64,000 nt of DNA from Cricetulus griseus (taxonomy: Eukaryota; Chordata; Mammalia; Rodentia; Cricetidae), in the NCBI RefSeq assembly GCF_003668045.3, contig NC_048597.1, positions 24,163,960 to 24,227,959 on the forward strand, in the 5' to 3' direction. Every line of letters begins with the position of its first letter. The stretch's first letter is position 1. A program made the translations under genes and the position numbers. Of the stretch, positions 11,626 to 23,866 are shown piece by piece. The notes beneath the pieces are model-generated. The model saw nothing but the letters and a program-made list of their open reading frames with translations. It ran no database searches and had not been told where the DNA came from.

Positions 11626-12469
11626 ATATGCCTATAGGAATCTAAATATGGCTATTCTTGAAAGCTAGTGACCAAGCCAGGGAGCTTTCAAAAATTCCCT
11701 TTCAATTTTCTATCCCATATGTAACCCAATATTGTCATCTCTAGTAAATGAGCTTTTGTGAAAATTTCTAAATATGCACAAAACGGGCCACATGGATGTA
11801 TGTGATGAGATGGTCTTTCAAGTTTAGACATTTGATAAAGGGATGATGCAAACGAGTCTCATTCCTACACATTATTAATTCATTTGAGCAATTAAATATT
11901 AATGACTGATTGAAACATGACTGTCAAAGATTGTCAAGCATACAAACATTTCCTAAGTTCCTTTATTAGATCCACCCTGTGGTTTTCAAAGTAAAACTGT
12001 TTTGAAGAATGATCTAGAAGAGACACACTTCCAGTTTCTAATGGGTGAGTTTATTAAGAGCATAGGAAGCAAAGGTAAAAGGAGAAATAGTAAGAAACAG
12101 AAGGATAGAAGCAGCAGATAACAAATTCATTAAACTAAGCACTTGACTACATTCAGCAGAGATGGCTCCTGTATCTGGATTCCAAAGGTAACATCCAATC
12201 AGGGTTTAAAACTTCCAGCAGTGATCCAATGGGGAAGGAGCAGTCCTGGTGGAGTTCCCGGTGGGAAGACAGAGGAGACCAGTCTCTCCAGGGACAACCT
12301 TCCAGCTTTCTGTTCTTATGCAAACAGTTTCAGAGCACGAAGTAAACAAAAGTAACATCATTTGAAATGGAAATGGTTTACCTTCTAGCTTGTCTGAGGG
12401 ATGCAGTGTTTTTAATGAATAATAATGAATGAATAAGCTGCTTGCTCTTCCCCCCTCTCCCCATTATAG
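11626..12469. other. Unique sequence upstream of the candidate exon
   Basis: Includes a short + ORF at 12143-12355 with no recognisable domain. Its last ~30 bases are the pyrimidine tract and AG acceptor of the exon called at 12470. Confidence 0.5.
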
Positions 12470-12635
12470 ATCCAGAAGGCCAACCTGACCCAAGAGAAGA
12501 ATTTCAGAGAAAACAGGGAGGACCTGCTTACTAGCAAAATCCACTTTAACAAGATTAAACCTGCCATGGCAATTTACAAATATAATGTATATTACAAGAA
12601 CATCAATAATCCCAGCTACAAAGTGCTATGTCATG
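12470..12635 (+). CDS. Candidate internal protein-coding exon of an unidentified gene
   Basis: A 166-base segment sits between a strong 3' splice-site pattern (a C/T-rich tract at 12438-12462 and TTATAG ending at 12469) and a 5' splice-site pattern (ATG/GTATGT at 12635/12636). Only one of the three frames is open. It starts at the first exon base and runs 55 codons, with stops immediately outside both splice sites (TAG at 12467-12469 and TAG after GTATG). The peptide starts IQKANLTQEKNFRE and ends NNPSYKVLCH; it is charged and possibly helical at first, then Tyr/Asn/Lys-rich. Entry phase would be 0 and exit phase 1. I do not recognise the family. It could also be a decayed exon; no partner exon is proven in the window. 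Confidence 0.5.
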
Positions 12636-14237
12636 GTATGTAGGAAGTTGTATGCATGGTTTATCTGTACCATCTCAATAATTTAAATAAAAACAGAAGA
12701 AAAATTTACATTTTAATTTCTGTTACAAAAATATGTATCTGTTATAAAACAGAAACTGCAAGCATTTTGCATTAATAAGGAAAGAAATCTAGACATCTGA
12801 CTTTAAATAATTTTGGACTACTTTGAATTATAATTTCAAAAAAGCTTCCCAGGAGCACTCATTACCTCTCTCTTGCTGCACTTACTACATCTTGGTGGAA
12901 ATGGATGCAAGGCTCTTCTATAGGTGAAATTTCACCATCTTAAAATATGGGTTTAATTACCTACATCATTATCACAACTTCTGTAACAACAGCTTTTAAT
13001 GTTAGTAGTTAATTTATCAGGTTATCCAATGAAAGTTTTTACATTGAGATTAGCATATTAAAACTCAATATTTCAAGAGGTGGATAAAGCAAAGATGTGA
13101 AGCAGCCTCATGGCTTATGTTTATTGGCAATTTATTTTGCCTGATTACATATGAATGGCTGGTTGAAGCTTAACATTCAAGGGCATCAATCATGTAAAAC
13201 TGTCTTGCACCTTTATGAAGAGTTGCCATTACCCCCTTGCTGAGACTCTCTTTCTACTCTGGCTGTGGCTGTATACTCTTCAGTTTTTGATACTCCTGAG
13301 TTACCGTCTCTATGTATTTAAGCTGAATCTCCACATTCGACTAAAGTACTCTGACAGTGGTAATGATATTTGGGGGGGGGACCAAAACACTTACATATTC
13401 AAATTACTGAAATATCAGTTTTATTTTTAGCTAGTTTTTATTTATGGATTCCTTTCAATTTGTTACCTCTTGTAAACAGATGGGGCCCTGAATTCTGGTG
13501 AAAATTTCCATTTTGGGCATTTATTGCAGAGATGTCTGCATGGAGAGAAACCTCTAAACATGGCTTCCTTTGTTCTGAAAACATGACTTCCTTTGTTAAC
13601 GTCACACTTTCCCCCTACCAAACATATTTAAAGTCAGGAGCCAAGAAAGCAGACTTTGAGGAACAAGGTGGAAACATTGTTTCTCTTCACTTTCTTTCTT
13701 CCCTTTTTCCACTTTCTTAAAAGACACTGGTGTAGGAAATGCTCTCTTTCCTGTTAGCTTCTGCTTTGTTCCTCTGAGGACTTCAGAAGCTGGGATCAAC
13801 CCTTATCTTCACATCCATAAGCATTTGCCAATGGTAAAAAGTCCGATGGACTTACTCTCTACCCAGTTGTTTTTAAGTAGTATTATATCCATGAGACTCC
13901 ACAAGAAATAATTTCAAGAATGAATTCTAGAATCCGTCGAAATTATAAAGCTAAGACCTATCAAAAGAGACAATATATAATGATTACTAGAATACTTGAT
14001 TTGAAATCCTGAAGATGGGTCCTATCAAAGAAGATATTGTATAATTGATACTATGATTTGATACTTAAGAATTAGAATGCAAAGTGAAAACATAATCCTT
14101 TTCCTGTTTCTGAACTTAAAGACCATTCAGCATCTTGGGCATTTCAGTAAAAAGTGTTTCTTTGGATAATATCAACAAAAGTTCAGTATTCACGTTAGCT
14201 AAGTATGCCATTAAAATGTCTGTGGCTCATGATATGT
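12636..14237. other. Gene-free unique sequence downstream of the candidate exon
   Basis: AT-rich, consistent with intron. ORFs at 13215-13430 and 13532-13720 show no domain. No SINE or LTR recognised before the ID element. Confidence 0.5.
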
Positions 14238-14315
14238 CTTGGGGTGTGGCTTGGTGGTAGAACTCTTGCTTAGTACTCTCAAGCTCCGGATTCAATCTTT
14301 AGCACCTCACATAGG
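14238..14315 (+). mobile_element. ID-type SINE (tRNA-Ala-derived), diverged
   Basis: The 'ggcttggtggtagaactcttgctta' segment matches the ID core 'gctcagtggtagagcgcttgccta', followed by 'ggattcaatctttagcacc' in place of 'gggttcggtcctcagc'. The internal Pol III A and B boxes are still visible but mutated. Confidence 0.75.
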
Positions 14316-14629
14316 CACACTTGGGTATACATGCATGAATATATAATTATGAACACAAAAAGTCTTCTCTTAACTGAAACCACAACCTGTTATATTATGC
14401 TTGAATCTAATGCTCATGATATCAGAAATTAGACTAATTTCATATTTCCCATGGCATATCTTTAAATATTTGAAGAAATAATGTCTTCCATTAATCTAGA
14501 GTTTGCTGGATCTAGTTTACATCAGATTACAAAAGCCAGTTTTCAAAATTTCAAGAAATTTGCAAGTTGGTTATTAAACTAGCCATTATTAAAATAAAAT
14601 AATACAAATTTCTGTTAAAGAAAATTTAT

Positions 14630-15260
14630 TAAGGTTACCTTAAGTGCCCTCCCCTGATAATGAGATTGATGATTAATTTATATGCCATCCTAGAGCCTCC
14701 ATCCAGCAGCTGATGGAAGTAGAAGCAAACACCCACAGCTAATCACTGAACTGAACTGGAATCCAGTCGCAGAGAAGGAGGACTGATGAGCAAAGGGGTC
14801 TAGACCACGCTGGTGAAACCCACAGAAACAGCTGACATAAACAAGGGAGAGCTCTTGGTCCCCAGACTGATAGCTAGGAAACCAGCATGGGACTGATCCA
14901 GACTCCATGAACATGGATGTCAATGAGGAGAACTCAGAAATCTATGGGGCTTCTTATAGTACAACAGTACTTATCCCTAGCATAGGAATGGACTTTGGGA
15001 GCCCATTCCACATAGAGGAATACTCCCTGAGCCTAGACACATGGGGGTTTACCTAGGCCCTATCCCAAAGGATATGACAGACTCTGAGACCCCCTATGGA
15101 AGGCCTCACTGTCCCTGGGGAGCAGACAGGGTATGGGATAGGTAGGGTGTTAGTTGTGTGTGGGGGGGAACAGGAGAGGAGAGAAGGGAGAGGGAACTGG
15201 GATTGACATGTAAAACAATCTTGTTTCTAATTCAAATAAAGAAATGGAGAAAAAAAATAT
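14630..15260 (+). mobile_element. LINE-1 3' UTR, subfamily B, 5'-truncated
   Basis: Aligns block by block with 6560-7170 ('atgagattgatgattaa', 'gctgatggaagtagaagca', 'cagaaacagctgac', 'atggactttgggagcccattcca') and ends in an AATAAAG-containing tail near 15240-15260. The G-rich tract at 15115-15185 is more degraded than in the other copies. Confidence 0.88.
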
Positions 15261-15586
15261 TAAAACCAAAGTAATGAGACAGCTCCTTACTTTGTTTTTT
15301 ATCATTCCTTGTTATTATCTATAATTAACATTATTTATATCTATATACATAGAAATACTATATATTACTATATAATTATTGTCTGATACTTGTGCCCCTC
15401 CCCAAGTTCATGAATTAGGAGTAAAAGACTAGTTTACTAAGATGACCAGATTTGGAGGTTGGTCTTTGGGTAACTAAGACAAAGTCCTCAAGAGTGAGCG
15501 TGGAACCCCTCAAGGAGTTCATTTAATTCTGCTGTTAGAATACACCTTTTAGCTACTGCCTCTGTTTTTCTTGGAGATAAAGCTGA
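15261..15586. other. Gene-free unique sequence
   Basis: Contains a TA-rich stretch at about 15315-15380. No gene or family recognised. Confidence 0.5.
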
Positions 15587-16090
15587 TGGGGGAAGTGCTT
15601 CTGTGTATGTGTTTGTCTTATTGGATGATAAATAAAGTACTGTTTGGCCAATGAAGCAGCATGTTAGGCGGGACTAGGAGTCATGGAGGATTCTGGGAAA
15701 TGTAGTAAAGAAGTGGTGATCCACACAGCAAGTGACATAGAGCAGGGAGATTCATATATAAGCAAGGGCAAGAAGGAAGTTGTTCCCTTTTGTCTTCCTC
15801 CTGGTCTCTGCTCTGGAATCACCATGTGATCTGCCATCAAGAGAGCACCAGCAGAAGGCATCCTTGATAAGATAAGTCTTATAAAACATATATTTGTGAT
15901 AATTAAGACTGAGCTAGCAGATGAGAAATCCTAGTCATTAGCCAAGCAGCATTTGTACCTAATATAAGTCTCTGGTGTTACTTGGGATCTTAATGTGAGG
16001 AGGGGGTGGCAGAACTTGGGCTGCCTACCAGAAAGTACACATGTGGCAGCAGGACTCAGGTGGTTGGAGTAAAGACTTATTGTTACACAA
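15587..16090 (+). mobile_element. Rodent ERV-derived (RMER-like) interspersed repeat
   Basis: Blocks such as 'gtttgtcttattggatgataaataaag', 'tgtttggccaatg', 'tgataattaagactgagctagca' and 'aatataagtctctg' recur in a medium-copy rodent repeat that is LTR-associated in my memory. Ends and target duplication are not clear, so extent and family name are tentative. The minus ORF 15664-15861 is incidental. Confidence 0.5.
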
Positions 16091-16727
16091 AACTTTGTCA
16101 TCTCTGTAACTTAGGCTTAGGGTTTAGATGTTTCTGGGAAACCATCTCTGTCTGCAAAGGCTGGTTGAGTGATTAAAATTTCAGTGATATGGAGGGCTTC
16201 AAGCCTAGTTGCAATGTTTTTTGGGCTACCTTTAGCCTACTAACAGGCTATTCCTTGACCCCTCTTTGTGTGGAAATTAACATTTTATGACAACCAGATA
16301 AAGAGGGAACTAACATTTTGAGAAACAGAGGAGATCCATTTAACCTAACAAACCCTAGTTCCACCAATCAAAAGGCTAGCTAATGATGCTCTCAGATAGT
16401 ACCTGGGAATTATAGCTGCTACACTGGGCAATAACCTATTTAATGTTTCAAAAATATTTGCATTTTAGTATATATACTGCAGAACATCTTTGGGGAATGT
16501 CTTGATTTATGTCTTTTTTGTTCTGTTACTGTAAGAAGTTCATGAAATTTTTGCCTCATTGGAACAAGGACTTTTGGGTAACCTAAACCTGTGTTCCTGG
16601 GCATGGTTACTAATATTAGTCTCAAGAATAAACTATCAGTTATCCCCTTTGAGACAAGAGCTGTATTTTTTTGTGTTAGCATTGTGCTTTTGTTTATTTG
16701 TTTTATCTTTTCTTTCTTTTCTTTTTT
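16091..16727. other. Gene-free sequence of unclear origin
   Basis: It may be a continuation of the preceding repeat, but I cannot show this. The minus ORF 16440-16739 is Lys-rich near its start because it reads T-rich DNA, and has no domain. Confidence 0.4.
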
Positions 16728-17121
16728 AATTGTCAACATGACATAGGCTAGAACCTTTGGGAAGAGAGAACTGAATTAAAATAACTCCTTGAGACTGGCC
16801 TGTAAGCAAGTCTCTGGAGCATTTTCTTGATTAATGATTGATGTGGGAGGACCCAACCCATTGGGGATGATGCCACCCTGGTCATGGAGTCCTGAGTTGT
16901 GTAAGAGAGGAGGTTGAGCAATCCACGAGGAGCAAGCAACTAAGCAGCATTCTCCATGGCCACTGTCTAAGTTTTGGCTGTTAGATTCCTGCTTTGAGTC
17001 CTGCCTTGTCTTCCCTCTACATTGCACAATTACTTGGAAGTATAAGAAAAAAATAAGCCCTTTTCCTCCCCACATTGCTTTGGGCAATAGTTCATAGCAC
17101 AACAGTAGACACCTAAGATAA
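16728..17121 (+). mobile_element. Lx-type L1 3' UTR end
   Basis: Opens with 'attgtcaacatgacataggctag', then 'gcattttcttgattaatgattgatg', 'ggacccaacccattg', 'aagcagcattctccatgg', 'ataagcccttttcctcccca' and 'cacaacagtagacacctaag'. This is the usual order of the rodent Lx 3' end in the + direction. Confidence 0.8.
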
Positions 17122-19711
17122 TATACCCTTTCCTTTTCAAGTTTGTTTCAGGAACTCTGATACCATACATTGTATGTCTTATACCATGAGTCTCTGACAC
17201 CACTGGAAATTTTGCCTTTCTGAAAAGTGCTTCTCTAAGCACAACAGTGAAAAATAAACTGTGTTTCAGGATAAGATGGAACAAGTACATCTATTCCATC
17301 GAGCTGTAGTCCTAGATTGGGCAGAATTGTACTGACAAGTTTGTTTTCTTTATGTAGTATTAGAGAGTATAATTAGAGGAGAACATTTTCTCAAATCAAC
17401 ATATCTCTCTTTTTAAATCCAAGTTGCTTTCTGTGGGAACATAACCTCTCCTTTCATGGTTGCTTGCGAAGCTAAAGGAAGAGGGGCTCATTCATGGCAA
17501 GAGGATGTGTAGTAGATATCCTCCCAAATGTTAAAAACTCATTTAGCTTTACAAAGGAATTGTCTCCACACAATGAGAACCTCCCAGGAAGTCCAACTGC
17601 TTATTTGTTTGTTCTTTCAAGTGAAACAAATCATCATTAAAAGGTTCAGCTTCAAATGAAGACCTTTTAGAGGCTTAGAGGGACTTGTTCGCAGAAGTTC
17701 AAATCCTTTAGAAAATGGCTCATTGCTGTCTGTGAGAAAGAGAAAAATAGCTCCTGATGAGATTCAAATCATTCTCTAGCTTCTCATTCATTAATTTTAA
17801 ACATAATTCATAGGCCATTATGCTCTAGAAATCAAAAGAATTATTTCTTATTGTAGCCCTTCATTTTTCATGATTATACACACACAATGTCCAATTTCAC
17901 CCCACTCATCCAAAATGGCGCTTTAAGCAAGCAGGAGAGATTAACTCTAATACTTACATTTGGCTTTAATTCATAGCTTTATAAAGCCATTTACTACTCT
18001 AAATATGTATTTACACAATAGAATATGATGAGTCATTTTAAAAATATAAACATACTAGTTTTAAAAATTGCTTAAATATGTATTTCTGCCTGAGACTTTC
18101 TCAGTATACTCTTGTGTGAATCACAGCAATAACTCCCTAATATTTGAGTCACACCACTTCTCAGCACAAAACAAATAATAAAACAAGAATGATCCAAGGG
18201 TAGAGACACCTCACAAAATTGCAAAAATATTTTCATCTTTTATCTTTTTGGATGTTACACAGCTACACAAGCATTGGCCCTCAGTTCAAATAGAAATACC
18301 TTCAATCTATTCTGACTATGCTTTCAATAGTGTTGTGGGGTTGCTGTTTAAGACTCTAATAATGAAACACCTGGGAAGATGTTTCAGAAACTAATAGTAT
18401 TCTCTTTCTGTAAAGAGAAATACAGCTCGAAAACCTTTGTTCTTGGCTAGACACCGATGTCACTACACTACCAAACTCTCTTTGCTTTTAAATAGTCAGT
18501 GGTACATTTTTTTTAAGTACTTGAAATCTTACTTTCAATTGGAGTGAAGCTGAAGATGAGCACCATTTGGAGCCAGTGTCAATGTAATTGTATGCTTGAG
18601 GTTCTTAATACTACCTTAACATATCATTGCTGGTTATGAATCCTGTACAGATTCAGGCAGAAGTGAAAAACTACTGCAAACATCCATATTTATGGAAGGC
18701 AGAAGAAAAGTAGCCATTGTGGGGCATATCTGCTCTTCAGTCTTTTATTAATGACATATATTTATGTAGTAATGAAATCTCATCTAAATACTGTGCCAAA
18801 ATATAGCTGTAGTAAGTGCTGCATGCTACACTTCTGTTTTGAGTGTTTTCTGAGAATTTCTATAGAAATCTATTTAATGTATTTGACCATAGAAATGTCT
18901 CTAACTACTGCTCTCCTCATCCCCTACTTTTGTAAAGGAACAGTCCCTAAAGAAGCATGTTCTTCCAGGAAACATGCTTTGATTGACAAACTTGTGTGGA
19001 GAGCATACTGAGAAGTTTTTTCTAGGTAAATAGCTATGGAGGATGAATAAAGTAAGACTGAGCAGAAAAAATAGTTGAATTGAAAGAATATCTCAAAAAA
19101 GGCATCTGAGAATGTATGGAAGCTGTGGGTTTGGGATGGCATTTCTGGCCTATGTCAAATCTAGAAAGTGGGAGATGAGTCAATGCTTTGGTGCAGAGCC
19201 TGAGGATTCAGTGTTCGGGTTTCTGTCATCATAGAAGCAGAAATTTAAGTATGATGTCAACGTTGTTATTTGAGATGATAAGGAGAAAGGCACTGACACA
19301 ATGACTCTAGGAGACTAAGACTGGCCACCTGACCAGAAGGGCAAGATTAAACTTTGGAATGACTGACCACCTTTAGATCCCCTCCCTATATGATCTATTG
19401 GTTGAAGATAAGACATAAAACAAAAATGTAGAAAAGTGTAGGATGCTAATCCCAATGTCTTCTCAGATTACTGGCTCTCAGGGTAAAACACAGTTTAAAA
19501 AATCCAATTCCTGTTTTTTTTTTCCTCTTTTTTTTTTTTTGTCTCTGTGACAAGCAACAGGGCCATTTACATATATACTATATAAAGGGCATCTTGAAAC
19601 AGAAAGGGGGCAGAGCAAGAGATCCAGAAGACCTTTTGCAAAGCCTTACAAAATTAGCATATGAAAAGTAAGTTGACAAAAGAGAAAGACTGAAAGCACT
19701 CCCTCTCCATG
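17122..19711. other. Gene-free, repeat-poor unique sequence
   Basis: About 2.6 kb with no SINE, LTR or LINE recognised. The opposed ORFs at 18751-19011 and 18924-19142 have no domain. A T-rich run is present at about 19513-19540. Confidence 0.5.
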
Positions 19712-19717
19712 GACCAG

Positions 19718-19954
19718 TATAGATGATTACAAAGTGGAGTTAGAGATGGGTTGATAAACAGTAGTTTATTGGGGAAAAAAATACTCATGCAAGGGAGCTC
19801 AGGTTTGCACCTGAGCAGACCCAGAAATGCCTCCCAGTCAGCTGGGCCAGGCCAAAGAAAGCCTCCCTCCTTCTTATATACCTTTGTTACATAACTCTGG
19901 CCACTCCCAAGAGGGCATGGTCAGCAGTACCTCTAATCAGGGTTTCTCCCTACA
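19718..19954 (-). mobile_element. Solo LTR, ERVK-like family A, minus strand
   Basis: Read on the minus strand it starts TGTAGGGAGAAACCC at 19954 and ends ATCATCTATA at 19718. Perfect 6-bp duplications GACCAG lie at 19712-19717 and 19955-19960. It shares its start, the 'tgcaaacct' block, the AATAAA region (+ strand TTTATT near 19764) and the 'ctttgtaatcat' end with the LTR at 7600-8100. It is uninterrupted, about 237 bp, and has no internal ERV sequence beside it. Confidence 0.8.
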
Positions 19955-19960
19955 GACCAG

Positions 19961-20778
19961 AGCAGCTAAAACTATACACTGGCATAGGTAGATACAGAGG
20001 CAATCCTGAGTGTCTGCAGGTAACCCATGGCTCATTATAATGCTGCAGCACACAACTTGGACAGATATTTAAGACCTTTGAAGCTGTGTGTAAAACTACA
20101 TGTAACAGACCATGCCCATAAAGGTTGGTATTACACAAATCAGTCATAAAACCTGTGCATATGATAAATAATGTAAAGACCCTAACTCTGTGCAGTGGGT
20201 GGTTGACCAACTCTTTCCCATACAAGGTTAATGAATGGCTTCTGCTGCATAGGTGGCTCTGCTCAACTCTTTTTCAGGGCCACAAGAGCCCAGAACACAT
20301 CTAGAGGCACCCTCAAACCTGCATATCAGCCAATATCAATTGAATGCCTTCTAAAAATCACTCACAATGTTAATATAGCTGGTTTACAGGCAAACCTGTT
20401 CTCTTGTACAATTGTTTGGCAGACAGATTTGACTGAAGGCAGGTATAAAATCTAGATCTTATCTATCATTAAGCAAGACAACAGTATCTAGGCAAGGAAT
20501 CTTTTGTCAGAACCTAGAATCACATGTTGGAAAAATGTTCTTTTAGGTCTCTATGTAGTTTGGTATCTGACCTTTGATATATAAAAGACTAATACGCTCA
20601 AGGTGTTTAAGAAATAACAATGCTATTAAGATGTGCCTCCCTTACATTTGCTAGCCTTTTTGTTATCTATTTTTGATAGTTACATCATGAATACTACTGC
20701 TACTGTTGCTCTCATATTTGGCAAGTAATTAAAAAAAATTTCCCAAAGCCATATTACTAGAATGTAGCAGACTCAGAG
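19961..20778. other. Gene-free unique sequence
   Basis: Two short ORFs without domains (19950-20225 on -, 20231-20455 on +). No repeat recognised. Confidence 0.5.
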
Positions 20779-20782
20779 ATTA

Positions 20783-21331
20783 ACTAGTTGCTATATAACT
20801 CAGGTATCCGGGGTCCCAGGCCACGACTGTGGTCACCCCAATCACCAGGCAGATTCAAGAGCTTGCTGCAAACTGCATGAGGCTTTATTGTTTTTGTTTT
20901 GTTTTTTAACGAGCTAACCCCATGTTAGCTTGGGTCTTTCATCCACCCACCACGGCGGATGGCTTGCAAAAGACAGTTTGAACCGGCTTCCAGAGATCTT
21001 GTAGGGCAGCGTAAGGGGAGTGTCTAGGGGTATGCACAGGCTCAGGATTGGTGTGCCTCCTGGCTTAGAGGGCTTGCCCTGTGTTGATTGGCCAACTGGT
21101 TGTTATGGCCCATAGGCCCTCCCAGGGTGGTTGCTATGCTCTGTGCGTCATTGCTGTGTGCTTGTCCGTAAAGTACACCCAGGGTTGTAAAGCATAGTGC
21201 CACCAGCTAACTTCTGATTGGTTCCTTGTCACGAGGCAGGCACCTAACCTCTAGTGACTAAGACAAGGTTATAGCGCACGTGTTACTGGTGTTACTGTCA
21301 TGGCTGCTGAAATGGGGAGCTGGTTCCTTCA
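20783..21331 (-). mobile_element. Solo LTR, ERV1-like family C, minus strand
   Basis: About 549 bp, matching the + strand copy at 29440-29990 over its whole length in inverse orientation. Visible shared parts are the 'ccccaatcaccaggcagattcaagagcttgctgcaaactgcatgaggctttatt' region (polyadenylation signal as TTTATT at 20884-20889), the inverted CCAAT motif at about 21086-21092, and the 'aatggggagctggttccttca' end at 21331. The 4-bp sequence ATTA flanks both sides (20779-20782 and 21332-21335), typical of class I ERVs. The 3'-terminal ~20 bases are diverged, so the 20783 boundary is less sure. Confidence 0.82.
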
Positions 21332-21449
21332 ATTACCAAAAGATCTTTCTGAATCATACAAATTCCAGGACTGAAATTACCCCTATATGGTTTTATTATG
21401 GAAGTTATCACTTATGTTGCTTAAAAGTCACCAAAGTTTTTGGAAACAG

Positions 21450-21930
21450 TATTGTCTTAGTTCCTTTAGTGTAACTGTGATGAAATCTTGCAAGTAAAAT
21501 GAAAGGTTAGAGTTCATTTCATAGGTTTCAGTCCATTCAGGTTAGGAGGATAGAAGAGAGATTTTCATACCATAGAGGCCAGCAAGGAAACAAGGAGTAA
21601 AACAGGAAAGTATCAGGGAAAAAACATAGCCTTCAAAGGCATGCCTCCAGTGACTGACTTTCTCCAAGTAGTGTCCACCTTTTACATTTCAATGTTGCCA
21701 TCTTACCTGGGTGTTGGTGGCTCATGCCTTTAATCCCAGCACTGGGGGGGGGGGCAGAGGCAGGTGGATCTCTGTGAGTTTGAGGCCAGCCTGGTCTCCA
21801 GAGGGAATGCCAGGATAGGCTCCAAAAGCTACACAGAGAAACCCTGTCTCAAAAAACCAAAATAAAATAAAATAAAATAAAATCAATGTTGGTGTCTTAT
21901 ATTGCATCCATTAAGGAGTTAATTCACTTA
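21450..21930 (-). mobile_element. Lx-type L1 3' end, minus strand, interrupted by a B1
   Basis: Begins on the + strand with 'attgtcttagttcctttagtgtaactgtgatgaaa', the inverted Lx terminus, then 'gttagagttcatttcataggtttcagtccattcag' type sequence and 'gcctccagtgactgactttctccaa'. The B1 at 21706-21882 splits it. Confidence 0.65.
21706..21882 (+). mobile_element. B1 SINE with target-site duplication
   Basis: Nearly complete B1 ('ggctcatgcctttaatcccagcac' to 'acacagagaaaccctgtctc') with an (AAAAT)n tail. It contains a run of 10 or more G at about 21742. The 17-bp duplications at 21689-21705 and 21883-21899 differ at two positions. Confidence 0.95.
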
Positions 21931-23254
21931 TTATACAGAGGCATCATGATCTGATTCCCAATAGAAATGCCGTACCCAATGCACCCAGAACCACAATACA
22001 CTAATCTCCAAAGAATTTCTCCATCCAACCAAGTTTATGGTTTAGATGGTCGATTGGCTACTACAAATGTGTCTTGTTTGTAGTTATGTTAGATGGATCT
22101 TTAACTGACTTCTCAAAACTGGAAGGACTGTTTCTCAGAATTCTTTCCTTGAACTGGGATAAAGTTGGCTAAAAGAAAAATGTGTGAAATTTGTGAAAAA
22201 GAAGTAATACAGCAGCCATTATTATCTGAAGACTGTGTTAAATAATTGTAGTGACAAGTTAGTCACAGAGGTATTTAAGTCTTATGTTTCTCTCCTCCAC
22301 ATTTAATCTTCAGTTTTCTTTCTGAGTGTTGACTCTTGAACATCAGTAGGCAACGTATCACCTCTAGGTTTTGGATAAATACTTGGCGAGTCAAGAGTTT
22401 CTGATAAACATCTTACAGCTACATTCTGTTTCTCATGGTCTCAGCTATATCTGGCTACTCAGACTGACCAGTTGATCTTCTGATTCTTTGTATCTTTTCC
22501 TTTTTATGCTTTCATTATCTTACAATTATGAGAAATCTAACACCTAAAATAAAGCTTTTGTCTTATGTTTTTAATGCTTCTAGTTTTCTTAGTTAATTTG
22601 GGATGATATAGAAATCAGTGCTTAGAGAAGAATGCTAACATAATAAAATCTTAAACCACTAGGCTATGGGCTCAAGGACTGAGCCTCATAATACTCAGAG
22701 AAAACCTATAAAGTTTGAAAGAGAACTTTACTACAGGATGTACTATGATTTGAATCTAAAATGACAAAGCCAGCTCAAACTGAAAAGGAGGCATTGAACC
22801 TCAGTTTTCTATAGGCATAAACTTAAATGAGATATTTAATCAGATAAAAACATGGGACATGTTCTGAGGAAATGAAAGTTTCCTCTAAGAGAGGTTCCAA
22901 GAGCCTGTGCAGTACATGGAGCTGAGAACTATGGGCCACAGAAACACTGCCAGAGAGAACCGAGGATTATTAAATCAGTTGAAAAATATAAAATAGGTTA
23001 ATAGCTACATTTTCCTTTTCTCTTTTACTAAAAAACACCATTTTGTTTCATAGCTATTGTTATGAAATTGCTCTGAACTCCTAATTTTGAATCTCCTTCC
23101 CATTTTTGTGCATTAGCATCTATTGTCATTATTTTATTTTAATGCTGACCCATATTGGTTATTAGAGGGTCAAATACTTTGTGTTTCTAAGTCCAAAAAA
23201 TATTAGGGTAAAGTAAGTAAGTGGAATATGAAGAGCTACCCTGCAATTTGTTTT
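21931..23254. other. Gene-free unique sequence
   Basis: AT-rich. No gene or repeat recognised. Confidence 0.5.
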
Positions 23255-23440
23255 TCTCCTTGCGCTTTTGGGGGCCTACCACCCAACTCCCAAATAAATA
23301 CATTGAGATTTATTCTTACTTATGAATCCTTGGCCTTAACTTGGCTTGTTTCAGCTTGCTAACTTAAATTATCCTGTCTGACTTTACCATTCTTTATTCT
23401 ATATTTCTTTCTTTTCTTCTTACTCCTGTGCCTGTTTTTA
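23255..23440 (-). mobile_element. LTR-like rodent repeat fragment
   Basis: The 'gggggcctaccacccaactcccaaataaatacattgagatttattcttact' and 'ggccttaacttggcttgtttc' blocks resemble the element at 36893-37255 ('cccaaataaacacacaaaggctgatattaattat', 'cttattggctagctc'). Strand and family are tentative. Confidence 0.4.
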
Positions 23441-23767
23441 TACTGTAATTCATAACTGAAAGACATAGAAATAAATGCATGAAGGAAGAACTAAACAATG
23501 AATGAAAACAAAAGCTTGGGTAGGACTCCCTGGTGTGTTGTCCTTTCTTCCCTTAGACTGCTCCCAGCAAGGACCTTCCTGAGTCTTTAAACCTGGGACC
23601 AAGTATAGATGCTAAGGAGAAGGAGAAGGCACTGAATACGACACATGTTGACATTAAAGTGAAAGAGAATTTAAACAATGTTGTTGGATTTCCCTCAGAG
23701 CTTTAGGTTGAAAAAAGATTTTTTTTTTTAAATTTTGTGCTTTTAGAATGTTATTATGTACAGGGTT
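23441..23767. other. Gene-free unique sequence
   Basis: Nothing recognised apart from a short T run near 23721. Confidence 0.45.
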
Positions 23768-23808
23768 TTTAATTGCTTGTTTTTGTTTTTAAAGATGTAT
23801 CTTTAGAT

Positions 23809-23866
<58 letters not shown>

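Noticed and set aside
14238..14315. Functional tRNA gene
   Set aside because: tRNA-like boxes belong to a diverged ID SINE; it cannot form a cloverleaf that I can draw.
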